A stretch of DNA of 57,972 nucleotides from Actinobacteria bacterium 69-20 (GCA_001897425.1 MKSW01000026.1:1-57972), one strand, 5' to 3'. Numbered from the stretch's first letter, positions 28,847 to 40,170 are shown. Numbers and translations: made by a program. The notes: a model not told the origin generated them from the letters alone.

Positions 28847-31800
28847 ATGTCACGCACGCGCGCTCGCTCCGGTTCGCTCGCATTGGTGGCCGTCGTGGCC
28901 GTCGGTCTTGCGATGACCATCGCTGCCACACCGGCCGGGGCCGCACCGCCTGCCGGCCCTGCTCCGACGGGCTCGGCTGTTTCGGCCACCGCTCCCACGG
29001 ACGCCGCTCAGCCGGCGCCGGTCCGAGCCCCGGGAAGCGTGACGCTGCCCGCGCCGTCCACCGGCCTGCGCCTCGCGCCGGATCTCGCCGGGAAGTCCGG
29101 GCGGGTCAGCGTTTTCGTCCAGCTGACGGGGACGGGCGCGGCGGACGCCTCTGCCGATGCCGAGGCCGCCGGCAAGACCGCTGCGGCCCAGGTCGCCGCT
29201 GCGAAATCCGCGCGTAGCGCGGCGCGGACGGCGGCCGGGAACGTGTTCAACGGGGCGAAGGCCATCGACCGCAAGGCGACCGAGCTCTTCCAGGTCGGCA
29301 ACGCGATCCCCGGCGTGGCCATCGACGCCGATATGACGGCCGTCGAGGCGATCGCCCAGCGGCCCGATGTGGTCCAGGTCTACCCGATCGTGAGCAAGCA
29401 TCCGCTCAGCGCGAACGGCTCCGAGCTCACGAAGGTGCTCGCGACGTGGCAGAACACCGGCAACGTCGGTCAAGGGGTGCGCATCGGCGTCATCGACACC
29501 GGAATCGACTACACGCACTCCGATTTCGGCGGGCCGGGAACGGCTGACGCCTGGAACGCCGCCCACACCAACAGCACCGACCCGAACTGGCGGGCGGGCC
29601 TCACGCCGCTGGCCGCGGCGAAGGTCGCCGGAGGCTACGACTTCGTCGGCGACGCCTATAACGCCGACCCAACGGCGAGCGACTACCAACCGGTGGCCCA
29701 TCCCGACGCGGACCCGATCGACTGCGAGGGGCACGGCAGCCATGTGGCCGGAATCGCCGCCGGGTACGGCGTGAACGCCGGCGGCAGCACGTTCACCGGC
29801 AGCTACCAGGGGCTGGACTCCACCGCGCTCAACGCGCTGAAGATCCCACCGGGGATGGCGCCGCGAGCGTCGATCTACGCACTCAAGGTGTTCGGCTGCA
29901 CGGGCGACACCGAGGCGGTGATCCCGGCCCTGGACTGGGCACTCGACCCGAACGGCGACGGAAACTTCGCCGACCACCTCGATATCGTCAACCTCTCGCT
30001 CGGCGCCGACTACGCCACGGTCGACGATCCGGAGAACCTCGTCGTCGACAACCTGGCCAAGCACGGTGTGCTCCCGGTGATCGCCGCGGGCAACAACGGC
30101 GACCTCACCGACACGGCCGGAGCGCCCGGCAATGCCGTGCGGGCACTGGCCGTGGCCAGCTCCGTGGACGACAACGTCCCGCTCAACAAGCTGGCCGTGA
30201 CCGCCCCCGCCTCTGTGCAGGGCACGGCCTTCGGACAGGTCTCCACCGCCTACGACTGGGCGAATAAGCCCGCTGTGGCCGGTGAGGTGGTCGCGCTCTC
30301 CGATAGCACCAACACGGACGGGTGCGATCCACTGTCGTCGGCGGACGCCGCCGCCGTGAGTGGCAAGGTTGCCTGGCTCACCTGGGATTCCAACGACGCG
30401 ACTCGGCGTTGCGGGTCGGCCGCGCGCGCGGCAAACGTCAAGGCGGCGGGCGGGATCGGCGCGGTGTTCACTGGCGACGTGTTCCCCTTCGGAGCCGGTA
30501 TCCTGGGAAGCCCCGATATTCCGGTGTTCCAGCTCACCCCGGACGAGACCGCACGGCTCGCGCCAACGGTCGGCAGCGGGCTGCAGGTCGCCTTCGGCCC
30601 GGACACGGCCGCGCTGAGCAGCCTGATCGATTCGTCGCTCACGGACATGCTCAGCTCGTTCTCGTCGCGCGGCACCCACGGGTCCCTCGGCGTCGTCAAG
30701 CCGGACCTCGCCGCACCGGGCGACAGCATCCTCTCGGCCGGCATGGGTACCGGCACCGACGGCGTCAGCCTGTCCGGTACCTCCATGGCAACACCCAACG
30801 CCGCGGGGATCGCTGCCCTCGTGGTGTCGAAGCACCCGACGTGGACCGTGGAGCAGGTCAAGGCCGACCTCATGAACACCGCGAACCACGACGTGCACAC
30901 CGGCCCGAACGGCGGTGGAATCGCTTACGGCCCACTGCGTGTCGGTACCGGTCGCATCGACGCCGCCGGGGCGGTCGGCAACACGATCCTGGCCTATGCC
31001 AAGGACAATCCGGGTGGTGTCTCGGTGTCGTTCGGGCCTGTCGAAGCGCCCGCGAACCGGCCGACCGTGGTCATGTCCCAGCGGGTGGTCGTCGCCAACA
31101 CCGGCAGCGCGCCCGCGACGGCGTCCCTGGGATACCTGTCCGCGACGGATCAGCCGGGGGTGACGTTCACCGTCTCGCCGTCCACGGTGCGCATCAAGGC
31201 GGGCTCGTCGACCACGGCGACGGTGACGATGACCATCCGCACGTCCCAACTGCGGCGCGACATCGACCCGACCATGGCTGTCGATCAGGTGGGCCTGCCG
31301 CGCCAGTTCGTCGCCGGCGCCTCCGGCTGGCTGACGGTCTCGCCGCAGAACTCCGTGGCCGGGCAGCTGCGGGTGCCCGTGTACGCCGCCGCCAAGCCGG
31401 TGTCGCAGACCCGCACGATCGACACGGGAGGCTCGGCGAGATCCCGGTCGCTGCTCATCACCGGCCGCGGTGTGGCCCAGGGCAGCGGGCCGTCCGCATT
31501 CAACTCGCTGGTGTCGGTGATGGACCTCGGCGCCACCAGCCCGCGGCTCCCGAAGTGCACGGCGAAGCGGCTCACCGGCTGCACCGCGAACGAGACCGCC
31601 CGTTCCGGCGACCTGCAGTACGTCGGCGCCGGTGCGGTGAAGGGGGAGAGCGGCGGGTATGCCGACGGCTGGCTGTACTTCGGCATCTCCAGCTACGCGG
31701 ACTGGGCCACGATCGGGAACACGGTTGTCCCGTACGTGGACATCGACACGACGGGCGACGGTATTCCCGATTACGAGGCCAACGTCCAGAACTACCCCGG

Positions 31801-32236
31801 CACCGATGTGCTGCTGGCGTTCCTGTTCGACCTCAAGACGGGCTCGCTCGTGGACCTGGAACCCGTCAACTTCAACCTCGGCGACGTGGACACCAACGTC
31901 TTCGACACCAACGTCCTGGTGATTCCGGTCGACCCCGCCGCGATCGGCGTCACCAGCAACGCGTCATCGTTCCCGATCACCTACACCGTGGGAACCGTGA
32001 GCGACTACTCGAACGACCCGGGCGGGCTGGTCGACGAGGTCGGGCCGGTGTCGTTCGATGCCGTGCATCCGCACATCGCTATCGATTCGCCGCTGTATCT
32101 GGACCGTGCGGGCACCAGGATCCCGTTCCAGTTGGGTGCCCGTCCGCGCGGCCAGTCGACCGCGAAGGCATTGGTGCTGCACCTGCAGGGTGCGAGCGGG
32201 CAACGGGCCGACGTGGTGGCGCTGCCGTACCGGTGA
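28847..32236 (+). CDS. Secreted subtilisin-like serine protease (S8 family)
   Basis: A 1129-residue exported subtilase. The N-terminus is a Sec signal peptide (RARSGSLALVAVVAVGLAMTIAATPAGA). An I9-type propeptide-like region follows (~85-190). The catalytic triad is Asp near 217 (GVIDTGIDYTHSDF), His near 295 (CEGHGSHVAGIAAGYG) and Ser near 646 (LSGTSMATPNAAGIAALV); AAGNNGD near 413 gives the oxyanion asparagine. About 200 residues between the Asn and the Ser hold a PA-like insertion (AANVKAAGGIGAVFTGD). The C-terminal third is beta-rich, with no visible anchor. The start is ATG 28847 with AAAGGGGAG upstream. Its size resembles actinobacterial extracellular subtilases; the substrate is unknown. 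Confidence 0.92.
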   Translation: MSRTRARSGSLALVAVVAVGLAMTIAATPAGAAPPAGPAPTGSAVSATAPTDAAQPAPVRAPGSVTLPAPSTGLRLAPDLAGKSGRVSVFVQLTGTGAADASADAEAAGKTAAAQVAAAKSARSAARTAAGNVFNGAKAIDRKATELFQVGNAIPGVAIDADMTAVEAIAQRPDVVQVYPIVSKHPLSANGSELTKVLATWQNTGNVGQGVRIGVIDTGIDYTHSDFGGPGTADAWNAAHTNSTDPNWRAGLTPLAAAKVAGGYDFVGDAYNADPTASDYQPVAHPDADPIDCEGHGSHVAGIAAGYGVNAGGSTFTGSYQGLDSTALNALKIPPGMAPRASIYALKVFGCTGDTEAVIPALDWALDPNGDGNFADHLDIVNLSLGADYATVDDPENLVVDNLAKHGVLPVIAAGNNGDLTDTAGAPGNAVRALAVASSVDDNVPLNKLAVTAPASVQGTAFGQVSTAYDWANKPAVAGEVVALSDSTNTDGCDPLSSADAAAVSGKVAWLTWDSNDATRRCGSAARAANVKAAGGIGAVFTGDVFPFGAGILGSPDIPVFQLTPDETARLAPTVGSGLQVAFGPDTAALSSLIDSSLTDMLSSFSSRGTHGSLGVVKPDLAAPGDSILSAGMGTGTDGVSLSGTSMATPNAAGIAALVVSKHPTWTVEQVKADLMNTANHDVHTGPNGGGIAYGPLRVGTGRIDAAGAVGNTILAYAKDNPGGVSVSFGPVEAPANRPTVVMSQRVVVANTGSAPATASLGYLSATDQPGVTFTVSPSTVRIKAGSSTTATVTMTIRTSQLRRDIDPTMAVDQVGLPRQFVAGASGWLTVSPQNSVAGQLRVPVYAAAKPVSQTRTIDTGGSARSRSLLITGRGVAQGSGPSAFNSLVSVMDLGATSPRLPKCTAKRLTGCTANETARSGDLQYVGAGAVKGESGGYADGWLYFGISSYADWATIGNTVVPYVDIDTTGDGIPDYEANVQNYPGTDVLLAFLFDLKTGSLVDLEPVNFNLGDVDTNVFDTNVLVIPVDPAAIGVTSNASSFPITYTVGTVSDYSNDPGGLVDEVGPVSFDAVHPHIAIDSPLYLDRAGTRIPFQLGARPRGQSTAKALVLHLQGASGQRADVVALPYR

Positions 32237-32288
32237 CACCGCGGCACCGCTGACGCGGGAAGCCGCACGGCTCGACCACGGCTCGACT

Positions 32289-32316
32289 CCGGCAGGCCCC
32301 ATTGCGGGCCTGCCGG
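32289..32316 (+). terminator. Strong hairpin terminator of the protease gene
   Basis: CCGGCAGGCCC (32289-32299) and GGGCCTGCCGG (32306-32316) form a perfect 11-bp stem with a 6-nt loop, about 50 bases after the protease stop. There is no T run, as is usual in this group. Confidence 0.7.
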
Positions 32317-32483
32317 GTCGATCCCGTCCGCGGCCGGCCGGCTCGGTCGTGTAGCGGCGGTCGTGTAACATAAGCCCTTGCGACCAACCTCGGTCGAGGC
32401 ATGCGCACTGCGCGGCGTCGAGCGAGGAGGCAAGCGGAGTCACACTCCCACCCGCGCGGCCGAGAGGGCGGCCGGGTCCGGTC

Positions 32484-32503
32484 CGCCGATACGCGTATCG
32501 GCG
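32484..32503. repeat. Perfect 20-bp palindrome in infC leader
   Basis: CGCCGATACGCGTATCGGCG is fully self-complementary. It could be a protein-binding site, or one arm of the leader RNA structure. Confidence 0.6.
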
Positions 32504-32541
32504 AGCGTTGCTGTGCGAGAGCCGGCAACCGCGACCCTGTG

Positions 32542-32566
32542 GCCCCGCGTGCCTGCGCCGCGGGGC
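32542..32566 (+). terminator. Attenuator-like hairpin before infC
   Basis: GCCCCGCG (32542-32549) pairs perfectly with CGCGGGGC (32559-32566) and is followed by TTTGTCGTT. It is 93 bases before infC and on the same strand, so it would act as a leader terminator/attenuator. Confidence 0.55.
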
Positions 32567-32659
32567 TTTGTCGTTGGTGCGGGTGCACGGCACCAACACA
32601 GCGTCATACCCGCCCTGCTGCGCTGGGAAGCGACCGCCAGCGACCGTAGGAGGACGTCA

Positions 32660-33214
<555 letters not shown>

Positions 33215-33245
33215 CGCACCGCCCGGGCTGTCCGGCCCGGGTCGA

Positions 33246-33259
33246 CCATGACGCCGTTC
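33246..33259 (+). repeat. Dispersed motif copy (CCATGACGCCGTTC)
   Basis: A copy with two mismatches at its 5' end in the infC-rpmI gap, continued by ACGCCGCC. Confidence 0.5.
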
Positions 33260-33373
33260 ACGCCGCCCCGGCGGCGTGCACACCCCGGCAAACGGTTTGC
33301 AGATCGATGCAGGCCGTCAGCAGTGCCGTGCGCAGCAGCGCGCGGCGATGACGAACGAACGAAGGAAGCACCG

Positions 33374-33568
33374 ATGCCCAAGAACAAAACCCATTCCGGC
33401 ATCTCCAAGCGGGTCAGGGTGACCGGCAGCGGCAAGATCACCCACGAGGGCGCCGGCAAGCGTCACAACCTGGAGAAGAAGCCGTCTCGCGTCACCCGCC
33501 GGATGACCGGCATGCGGGATCTCGCCGCCAACGATGTGCCGCGCGTCAAGCGCATGCTCGGCATCTGA
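33374..33568 (+). CDS. rpmI: 50S ribosomal protein L35
   Basis: A 64-residue basic L35 protein: MPKNKTHSGISKRVRVTGSGKI, then EGAGKRHNLEKKPSRVTRRMTG. GAAGGAAG precedes the ATG at 33374. The 159-base gap after infC is longer than usual and carries a dispersed-motif copy, but no separate promoter is evident. L35 and L20 are made from the infC transcript in most bacteria. Confidence 0.97.
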   Translation: MPKNKTHSGISKRVRVTGSGKITHEGAGKRHNLEKKPSRVTRRMTGMRDLAANDVPRVKRMLGI

Positions 33569-33642
33569 CCTGACCCACCCATCGACCCGGTCGGCGCCGG
33601 ACCATGGCACGCCGAGTCCTTTCATGAAAGCAAGGTGTCGAA

Positions 33643-34050
33643 GTGGCACGCGTGAAGAGGGCGGTCAGCGCCCAGAAGAAGCGTCGCGAGATCCTGGAAC
33701 ACGCCGCCGGCTACCGGGGGCAGCGTTCGCGGCTGTACCGCAAGGCCAAGGAGCAGGTGCTCCATTCGCTGAACTACGCCTACCGTGACCGGCGGGCGCG
33801 CAAGGGCGATTTCCGGCAGCTGTGGATCACCCGCATCAACGCCGCCGCCCGCGCCCACGGCATGACGTACAACCGTTTCGTGCAGGGGCTCAAGATCGCC
33901 GGCGTCGAGGTCGACCGTAAGATGCTGGCCGAGCTCGCGGTGCACGACGAAGCGGCGTTCGCGGCGCTGGTGACGATCGCCCGCGCCGCTGTGCCCCTCG
34001 TCGGCTCCGAAGGCACCGAAGGCTCCGAGGACTCCCAGGACGCAGCCTGA
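33643..34050 (+). CDS. rplT: 50S ribosomal protein L20
   Basis: A 135-residue L20, an early 23S rRNA-binding assembly protein. [79 protein letters not shown] is the complete signature, listed here as one continuous conserved block over residues 1-79. The start is GTG with AAGGTG upstream. The last ~20 residues ([15 protein letters not shown]) are an acidic tail not needed for function. Hairpin arms CGCCCGG (34074-34080) and CCGGGCG (34096-34102) follow the gene. Confidence 0.97.
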   Translation: MARVKRAVSAQKKRREILEHAAGYRGQRSRLYRKAKEQVLHSLNYAYRDRRARKGDFRQLWITRINAAARAHGMTYNRFVQGLKIAGVEVDRKMLAELAVHDEAAFAALVTIARAAVPLVGSEGTEGSEDSQDAA

Positions 34051-34109
34051 GCACGCGAGGCAATCCCGGCGGACGCCCGGTCGACGATCCGTCGGCCGGG
34101 CGCCCGTCT

Positions 34110-34982
34110 GTGCGCGCATCCGAGGATGACGCTATTCGCGGCGGTGCGCTGTCCGACCGCTCGGGGCGGATCGTGGCCGCCCACAAGCTGCTGCGGCGCG
34201 CCCGGCGCTACGAGGTCGGTGAGTTCCTCGCCGACGGGGCGCAAGCGGTGCGCGAGGCGGTCGCCGCCGAGCGTGAGCAGCCTGGAACCGTGCGCGAGAT
34301 CTACGTCACCGCAACGGGTTCCGCCCGCAACACACAGATCGTTCGGGCAGCCTTCGATGTCGGGATCACCGTCACCGAGATCACCGACCGGGCCGCGGCG
34401 CACATCTCCGACGCGGTCACGCCGCAGGGGTTGACCGCCCGCTGCACCCTGCCGACGGGAGCGCTGCGCGCCGCGGGCGACGGGCCGCTCACCGCGGTCC
34501 TGGCCGCGGCGCCGCGGCTCGTCGCGGTGCTCGTGCAGACCTCCGATCCCGGCAATACCGGGACCGTCATCCGGCTCGCCGACGCGGCCGGCGCGGACGC
34601 CGTCATCGTTGCCGGGGACGCGGTCGACCCGTGGGGCCCGAAGGCGGTGCGGGCCTCGGCCGGCAGCATCTTCCACCTGCCGGTGCTGCGGGCCGCCGAC
34701 CCGGCGGAGCTGGTCGTGGCGCTGTCCGGCGCCGGTCTCGCCGTGCTGGCGACGAGCGGTGCGGGCCAGGTTGACCTGGACGACGCGAGTGCCGGCGGGC
34801 TGCTCGACCTGCCCACCGCGTGGCTGTTCGGTTCGGAGGCGCACGGCCTCGCGAACTCCGTCATCGACGCCGCCGACGCCGCGATCCGGGTGCCGATTCA
34901 CGGCCGAGCCGAGTCGCTGAACCTCGCGACCGCCGCCGCGATCTGCCTCTACGCCTCCGCCACCGCCCAGCGGCGCGGATAG
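34110..34982 (+). CDS. SpoU-family (TrmH/TsnR-like) rRNA 2'-O-methyltransferase
   Basis: A 290-residue RNA ribose methyltransferase of the SPOUT class. The N-terminal substrate-binding domain (AAHKLLRRARRYEVGEFLADGAQAVREA...) is followed by the trefoil-knot domain: VLVQTSDPGNTGTVIRLADAAGADAVI (motif 1), TAWLFGSEAHGL (motif 2) and RVPIHGRAESLNLATAAAICLY (motif 3). In Mycobacterium the equivalent Rv1644 (tsnR) sits between rplT and pheS; the rRNA target is not known. GTG 34110 is my start, but the first ~15 residues are unconserved. The dispersed motif overlaps this N-terminus. Confidence 0.88.
   Translation: MRASEDDAIRGGALSDRSGRIVAAHKLLRRARRYEVGEFLADGAQAVREAVAAEREQPGTVREIYVTATGSARNTQIVRAAFDVGITVTEITDRAAAHISDAVTPQGLTARCTLPTGALRAAGDGPLTAVLAAAPRLVAVLVQTSDPGNTGTVIRLADAAGADAVIVAGDAVDPWGPKAVRASAGSIFHLPVLRAADPAELVVALSGAGLAVLATSGAGQVDLDDASAGGLLDLPTAWLFGSEAHGLANSVIDAADAAIRVPIHGRAESLNLATAAAICLYASATAQRRG
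34124..34137 (+). repeat. Dispersed motif copy (GGATGACGCTATTC)
   Basis: A copy with two mismatches, continued by GCGGCGG. It lies in the unconserved N-terminal codons of the SpoU methyltransferase gene. Confidence 0.5.
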
Positions 34983-35043
34983 CGACGCGGGCGATACCCC
35001 GGCGCACGACCCCTCCAGCAGGGCAGGTGGCGCCCCGGGGGAC

Positions 35044-35616
35044 TCAGCCCCAGCCGTAGCGCTGGCGCAGGGCTGCCTCGACGCGGGCATAGTTCGACCC
35101 GTCCAGGGCGGCCGCCTCCCGCCGCATGCCGCTCGGGTGGACGCGCAGCACCCGTTCGATGTTCACCCAGGACGGGCGGTGCTCGCCATCCCAGGAGCCC
35201 GATCCGATCGGCACGAAATCCCGCTCGCCGTCATGGTCCCGGCTGGTCAACTGGACGGCGAGTACGGTGCCGGCCGGCTCGGCCGCGACCACGAGCACCG
35301 GCCGGTCCTTACCGCGCCCGTCGTTCTCCTCGAATGGAACCCAGGTCCATACGATCTCGCCCGGATCCGGATCCCCGTCGTGGTTGGGGTGGTAAGTCAT
35401 GCGGACGGGACCGATTCGGTGCGAATCGATCTCGACCGTCGCGTCCGGCCCGGTCCGACCCGGCTGCGCGAACTCCTCGTCGGGGGCGGTCGGTCGGGGA
35501 GCGGCCCGGCCGGACCGGTGCCCCGGCTGCGATCGTCCGGTGCGGCCCGCCGAACGCGCCAGCGGTGACGTGAGGCCGCGCAGGAAATCGGCGAGCCACG
35601 AAGGCAGAGTCGGCAT
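35044..35616 (-). CDS. PemK/MazF-like (type II toxin fold) protein, solitary
   Basis: A 190-residue protein. After a ~70-residue basic linker it has a PemK/MazF fold: GEIVWTWVPFEENDGRGKDRPVLVVAAEPAGTVLAVQLTSRDHD. MazF-type toxins cut mRNA. No antitoxin-sized gene lies next to it, and the gene is convergent with tsnR and divergent from pheS, a setting kept in several Mycobacteriales, so it may be a housekeeping relative rather than an active toxin. The C-terminus (WVNIERVLRVHPSGMRREAAALD) fits the usual chromosomal form. The start is ATG 35616. Confidence 0.8.
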   Translation of the reverse strand: MPTLPSWLADFLRGLTSPLARSAGRTGRSQPGHRSGRAAPRPTAPDEEFAQPGRTGPDATVEIDSHRIGPVRMTYHPNHDGDPDPGEIVWTWVPFEENDGRGKDRPVLVVAAEPAGTVLAVQLTSRDHDGERDFVPIGSGSWDGEHRPSWVNIERVLRVHPSGMRREAAALDGSNYARVEAALRQRYGWG

Positions 35617-35737
35617 CTGCTGACCCTAGATGATCGACCCCCGGAGAACGGCGGCCTCGTCGCGCTCGCTCCGGGCAGCCGCACTGCGCCTCCGGCTGCT
35701 GCGCCTCGATCCCGGCACCGACTGCGGGCGCCGGTAG

Positions 35738-36895
<1,158 letters not shown>

Positions 36896-36896
36896 G

Positions 36897-39431
36897 ATGC
36901 GCGCACCCCTGGAATGGATCCGCGAATACGCCGATGTGCCGGCGTCGCTCACGGTCGCCGAGATCGTCGACGCCTACACCCGGGTCGGGCTCGAGGTCGA
37001 GGCGGTGCACACGGTGCCGGAGACGGTCGGCGCGCTGATCGTCGGCCGCGTGCTCGCCATCGAGGAACTCACCGAGTTCAAGAAGCCGATCCGGTTCACC
37101 CGGGTGGACCTCGGTCCCGGGAACGGGCCGGACGGCGGCGACGAGCCCCGCGGCATCATCTGCGGGGCAACGAACTTCGCCGTCGGCGACGCGGTGATCG
37201 TCGCGCTCCCCGGCACCGTGCTGCCCGGTGGCTTCGAGATCGCCGCCCGCAAGACGTACGGCCACATCTCCGACGGCATGATCTGCTCGGCGCGTGAGCT
37301 CGGCATCGGTGACGACCATGACGGCATCGTGGTCCTCGACCGCGACGCACCGATCGGCACCGATGCCCGTCCGCTGATCGGGTCCGACCGCGACAACGGC
37401 GCGGTCATCGAGTTCTCGATCACGCCCGATCGCGGCTACGCCCTGTCCATCCGCGGGCTGGCGCGGGAGCTGGCCGCCGCCTTCGACGCGGCGTACACCG
37501 ACCCCGCCGACCGGCCTTTGCGCGAGGCCGGGCCGGGCCGGGACGTGCAGATCCTGGATGCGGCCCGCTGCGCGCGATTCGTCGCCCTGGAGGCGACCGG
37601 CGTCGACCCGGCCGCCCCGAGCCCGTGGCGGATCCGGCGCCGGCTCGCCGCTGCCGGGGTCCGGTCGATCTCGCTCGCCGTCGACGTGACGAACTACGTC
37701 ATGATCGAGCTCGGCCACCCACTGCACGCCTTCGACGCCGCCAAGCTCGACGGCGGCATCGTCGTGCGGCGAGCGACCGCGGGGGAGGCGCTGCGCACCC
37801 TGGACGGCGCGGACCGGACCCTGTCCGGCGACGACGTCGTGGTCGCCGACCGGTCCAGGGCGCTGTCGATCGCCGGCGTCATGGGCGGCGAGGAGAGCGA
37901 GATCTCGCCCACCACCACGGATGTCGTCATCGAAGCCGCGAGCTGGGATCCGCCGTCGATCTCCCGGACGGTGCGCCGGCACCGACTGCCCAGTGAGGCC
38001 GCGCGCCGTTACGAGCGGGCCGTGGACCCGGCGATCTCCGCAATCGCGGCCGAGGCGGCGGGCGAACTGCTCGTCCGGTACGCGGGCGGGGCGCTCGGCG
38101 GGCGGACCGACGCCGGCGCCGTGCCGCAACCCGCTCAGGTCACCATGCTCGCGTCGGAGCCGGCGCGCCTGGCCGGCCGGTACTTCTCGCCGGAGACCAT
38201 CGCGCACCGGCTCGCCCAGGTCGGCTGCCGGGTGGTTGACCGGGTGGCAGACCAGGCAGAGGACGGTGCGGCTGACCGTGCCGCGACCGGGGCCGGGCGG
38301 GCCTTCGACGTGACGCCGCCGAGCTGGCGACCGGACCTGACCAGGCCGGCCGATCTCGTCGAGGAGATCACGCGGCTCGAGGGATACGACACCATCATCC
38401 CGATCCTGCCGGCGGCGCCGGCCGGAACCGGGCTGACCCCGGCGCAACGCCGCCGCCGCCGGGTCGCCGCCGATCTCGCCGCCGCCGGACTGACCGAGGT
38501 GCTGTCCTTCCCGTTCATGGGCGCCGCCGATCTGGACGCGTTCGGTCTCCCGGTCGACGACGTGCGTCGCAGCGCCGTTCGGCTGGCGAATCCGCTGGAC
38601 GTCGACCGGCCGCTGATGGCCACCACCCTGCTCCCGGCGCTCGCGGCCACAGTGCTGCGGAACCTCTCCCGCGGCGCACGCGATCTCGCGCTGTTCGAGA
38701 TCGGCCAGGTCGTACGTCCGGCTCCCGGGGCGCCGATCGCGCCGGCGCTCGGCGTCGAGACAAGGCCCGCCCCAGCCGATCTCGAACGGCTCTTCGCCGC
38801 CGTGCCGTCACAGCCGATGCATGTGGCGGTCATCGCGACCGGACGCTGGGAACGCGCCGGGTGGTGGGGTCCCGGACGTCCGGCGGAGGCCGCCGACGTT
38901 CTCGGCCTCGCCCGGCGAATCGGCGACGTCTGCGGTGTCCCGGTGACGCTGGAGAGCGCGGAGTATGCGTCGTGGCATCCGGGGCGCTGCGCCGCGATCC
39001 GGGCCGACGGCGAGATCGTCGGCCATGCCGGCGAGCTGCACCCCGCCGTCGTGGAGCGTGTCGGACTGCCGGCGCGGACCCTCGCGCTGGAGCTGGACCT
39101 GAGCGCCCTCGGGGTGCCGGCGCCGCCGGTACCGCCCGCGGTCTCCCCGTTCCCGCCGGTCCACCTGGACGTCGCGCTCGTCGTCGATTCCGCGGTTGAT
39201 GCGGGCACCGTCACCGCCGCGCTGCGCGACGGAGGCGGCGAGATGGTCGAATCCGTGCGGCTTTTCGACGTCTACACGGGCGATCAGATCCCGGACGGGA
39301 AGAAGTCGCTGGCATTCTCCCTGCTGGTGCGCGCCGCCGACCGGACGCTGACCGCGGCCGAGGCGACGACGGTCCGGGACGCGGCGATCGCCGCGGTGGC
39401 CCGCCGGACCGGTGCGGAATTGCGCGCGTGA
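36897..39431 (+). CDS. pheT: Phenylalanyl-tRNA synthetase beta subunit
   Basis: An 844-residue subunit that binds tRNA and edits mischarged tyrosine. The N-terminal part has an OB/tRNA-binding domain (VGALIVGRVLAIEEL... IICGATNFAVGDAVIVALPGTVLPGGF), the B3/B4 editing domain (LAVDVTNYVMIELGHPLHAFD), the B5 domain with RPDLTRPADLVEEITRLEGYD, the catalytic-like core and the C-terminal anticodon-binding FDX-ACB domain (FPPVHLDVALVV). A ~15-residue acidic insertion (DQAEDGAADRAATGAG) lies within B5. The ATG at 36897 is one base after the pheS stop. In Mycobacterium argC is the next metabolic gene; here ten kilobases intervene. Confidence 0.96.
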   Translation: MRAPLEWIREYADVPASLTVAEIVDAYTRVGLEVEAVHTVPETVGALIVGRVLAIEELTEFKKPIRFTRVDLGPGNGPDGGDEPRGIICGATNFAVGDAVIVALPGTVLPGGFEIAARKTYGHISDGMICSARELGIGDDHDGIVVLDRDAPIGTDARPLIGSDRDNGAVIEFSITPDRGYALSIRGLARELAAAFDAAYTDPADRPLREAGPGRDVQILDAARCARFVALEATGVDPAAPSPWRIRRRLAAAGVRSISLAVDVTNYVMIELGHPLHAFDAAKLDGGIVVRRATAGEALRTLDGADRTLSGDDVVVADRSRALSIAGVMGGEESEISPTTTDVVIEAASWDPPSISRTVRRHRLPSEAARRYERAVDPAISAIAAEAAGELLVRYAGGALGGRTDAGAVPQPAQVTMLASEPARLAGRYFSPETIAHRLAQVGCRVVDRVADQAEDGAADRAATGAGRAFDVTPPSWRPDLTRPADLVEEITRLEGYDTIIPILPAAPAGTGLTPAQRRRRRVAADLAAAGLTEVLSFPFMGAADLDAFGLPVDDVRRSAVRLANPLDVDRPLMATTLLPALAATVLRNLSRGARDLALFEIGQVVRPAPGAPIAPALGVETRPAPADLERLFAAVPSQPMHVAVIATGRWERAGWWGPGRPAEAADVLGLARRIGDVCGVPVTLESAEYASWHPGRCAAIRADGEIVGHAGELHPAVVERVGLPARTLALELDLSALGVPAPPVPPAVSPFPPVHLDVALVVDSAVDAGTVTAALRDGGGEMVESVRLFDVYTGDQIPDGKKSLAFSLLVRAADRTLTAAEATTVRDAAIAAVARRTGAELRA

Positions 39432-39446
39432 GGTCGGGGCGACTCG

Positions 39447-39465
39447 CCCGCCGAACAGGCGGGCC
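39447..39465 (+). terminator. Hairpin after pheT
   Basis: GCCCGCC (39447-39453) pairs with GGCGGGC (39459-39465) across GAACA, 15 bases past the pheT stop. It is a plausible terminator without a T tract. Confidence 0.5.
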
Positions 39466-39540
39466 GCGGGTGGCGCGGTGGCCGGTGTGGTGCGCGCGGC
39501 GCGCCGACCCGACGGGCGCGCTGCTCGAGGTGGTGCCACG

Positions 39541-40170
39541 ATGACGTCCATGCGCTCTTCCACCCCGCCCGACCTGTCCCGCCGCATCCAGAAGGCCGGT
39601 TATTACCCGGACCTGGTCGCGGACACGCTTTCGGTCGCGCTGGCCGGCGAGGAGATCACCGCGCACCTCGTCCATTCCGAGACCACATTCGATATGGACA
39701 CCGTGCGCCGGCATCTGTCGGTGCTCGCCATCACGCCGACCCGGCTCATCTTCGTGCACGCCGACGATCACGCCGACGAGCCGGACGACGACGATCCCCT
39801 CGCCGGCGCCGTGCCTACGGGCGCGGATCGGCCGGCCCAGGCACATGCGGTGGCCACCAGTGAGGCTATCGCGCTCCGATCGGTCGGGCCGGTCATGATC
39901 ACCCACGTCGTCCCCGACCCGGCCGAGTATCGCGCCGGAAGCCTCGGCCGCGACCTGACGCTGACGGTCGGCTGGGGCGCGGTGTCCCGCATCGACCTCG
40001 AACCGGCCACCTGCGGCGATCCGCACTGCGAGGCCGACCACGGCTATTCCGGCTCGATCACGGGGGAGGACCTGTCGCTGCGCGTCTCCGCGGAGGCGGA
40101 CGGCGAGCAGGCGCTCGATGAGGCGGTGGCCTTCGCCCGCGCCCTGTCGGCCGCTACTGTTCGGGGATGA
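39541..40170 (+). CDS. DUF5998 family protein
   Basis: A 209-residue actinobacterial protein: RIQKAGYYPDLVADTLSVALAGEEITAHLVHSETTFD, then RRHLSVLAITPTRLIFVHADDH. The alternating strands and the LSVLAITPTRLIFVHADD segment suggest a PH-like lipid/protein-binding barrel, but no function is known. It is usually linked with the phosphodiesterase that follows, and here the two overlap by ATGA. In other actinobacteria this pair lies elsewhere, so it may mark the left edge of the accessory block. Confidence 0.8.
   Translation: MTSMRSSTPPDLSRRIQKAGYYPDLVADTLSVALAGEEITAHLVHSETTFDMDTVRRHLSVLAITPTRLIFVHADDHADEPDDDDPLAGAVPTGADRPAQAHAVATSEAIALRSVGPVMITHVVPDPAEYRAGSLGRDLTLTVGWGAVSRIDLEPATCGDPHCEADHGYSGSITGEDLSLRVSAEADGEQALDEAVAFARALSAATVRG

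Larger units (their letters stand above)
32317..32659 (+). other. infC leader region
   Basis: 343 bases without a gene. It holds a weak candidate -10 (TAACAT, 32366-32371), a perfect 20-bp palindrome (32484-32503), an attenuator-like hairpin (32542-32566), a partial copy of the dispersed motif (GTATGACGCTGTGT, 32596-32609, minus strand) and the infC ribosome site (TAGGAGGA, 32647-32654). Long structured leaders that regulate IF3 and L20/L35 synthesis are known in other phyla; control here is inferred. Confidence 0.55.

Noticed and set aside
35044-35616. Active toxin-antitoxin module
   Set aside because: No antitoxin gene on either side, and the location next to pheS is conserved in relatives.
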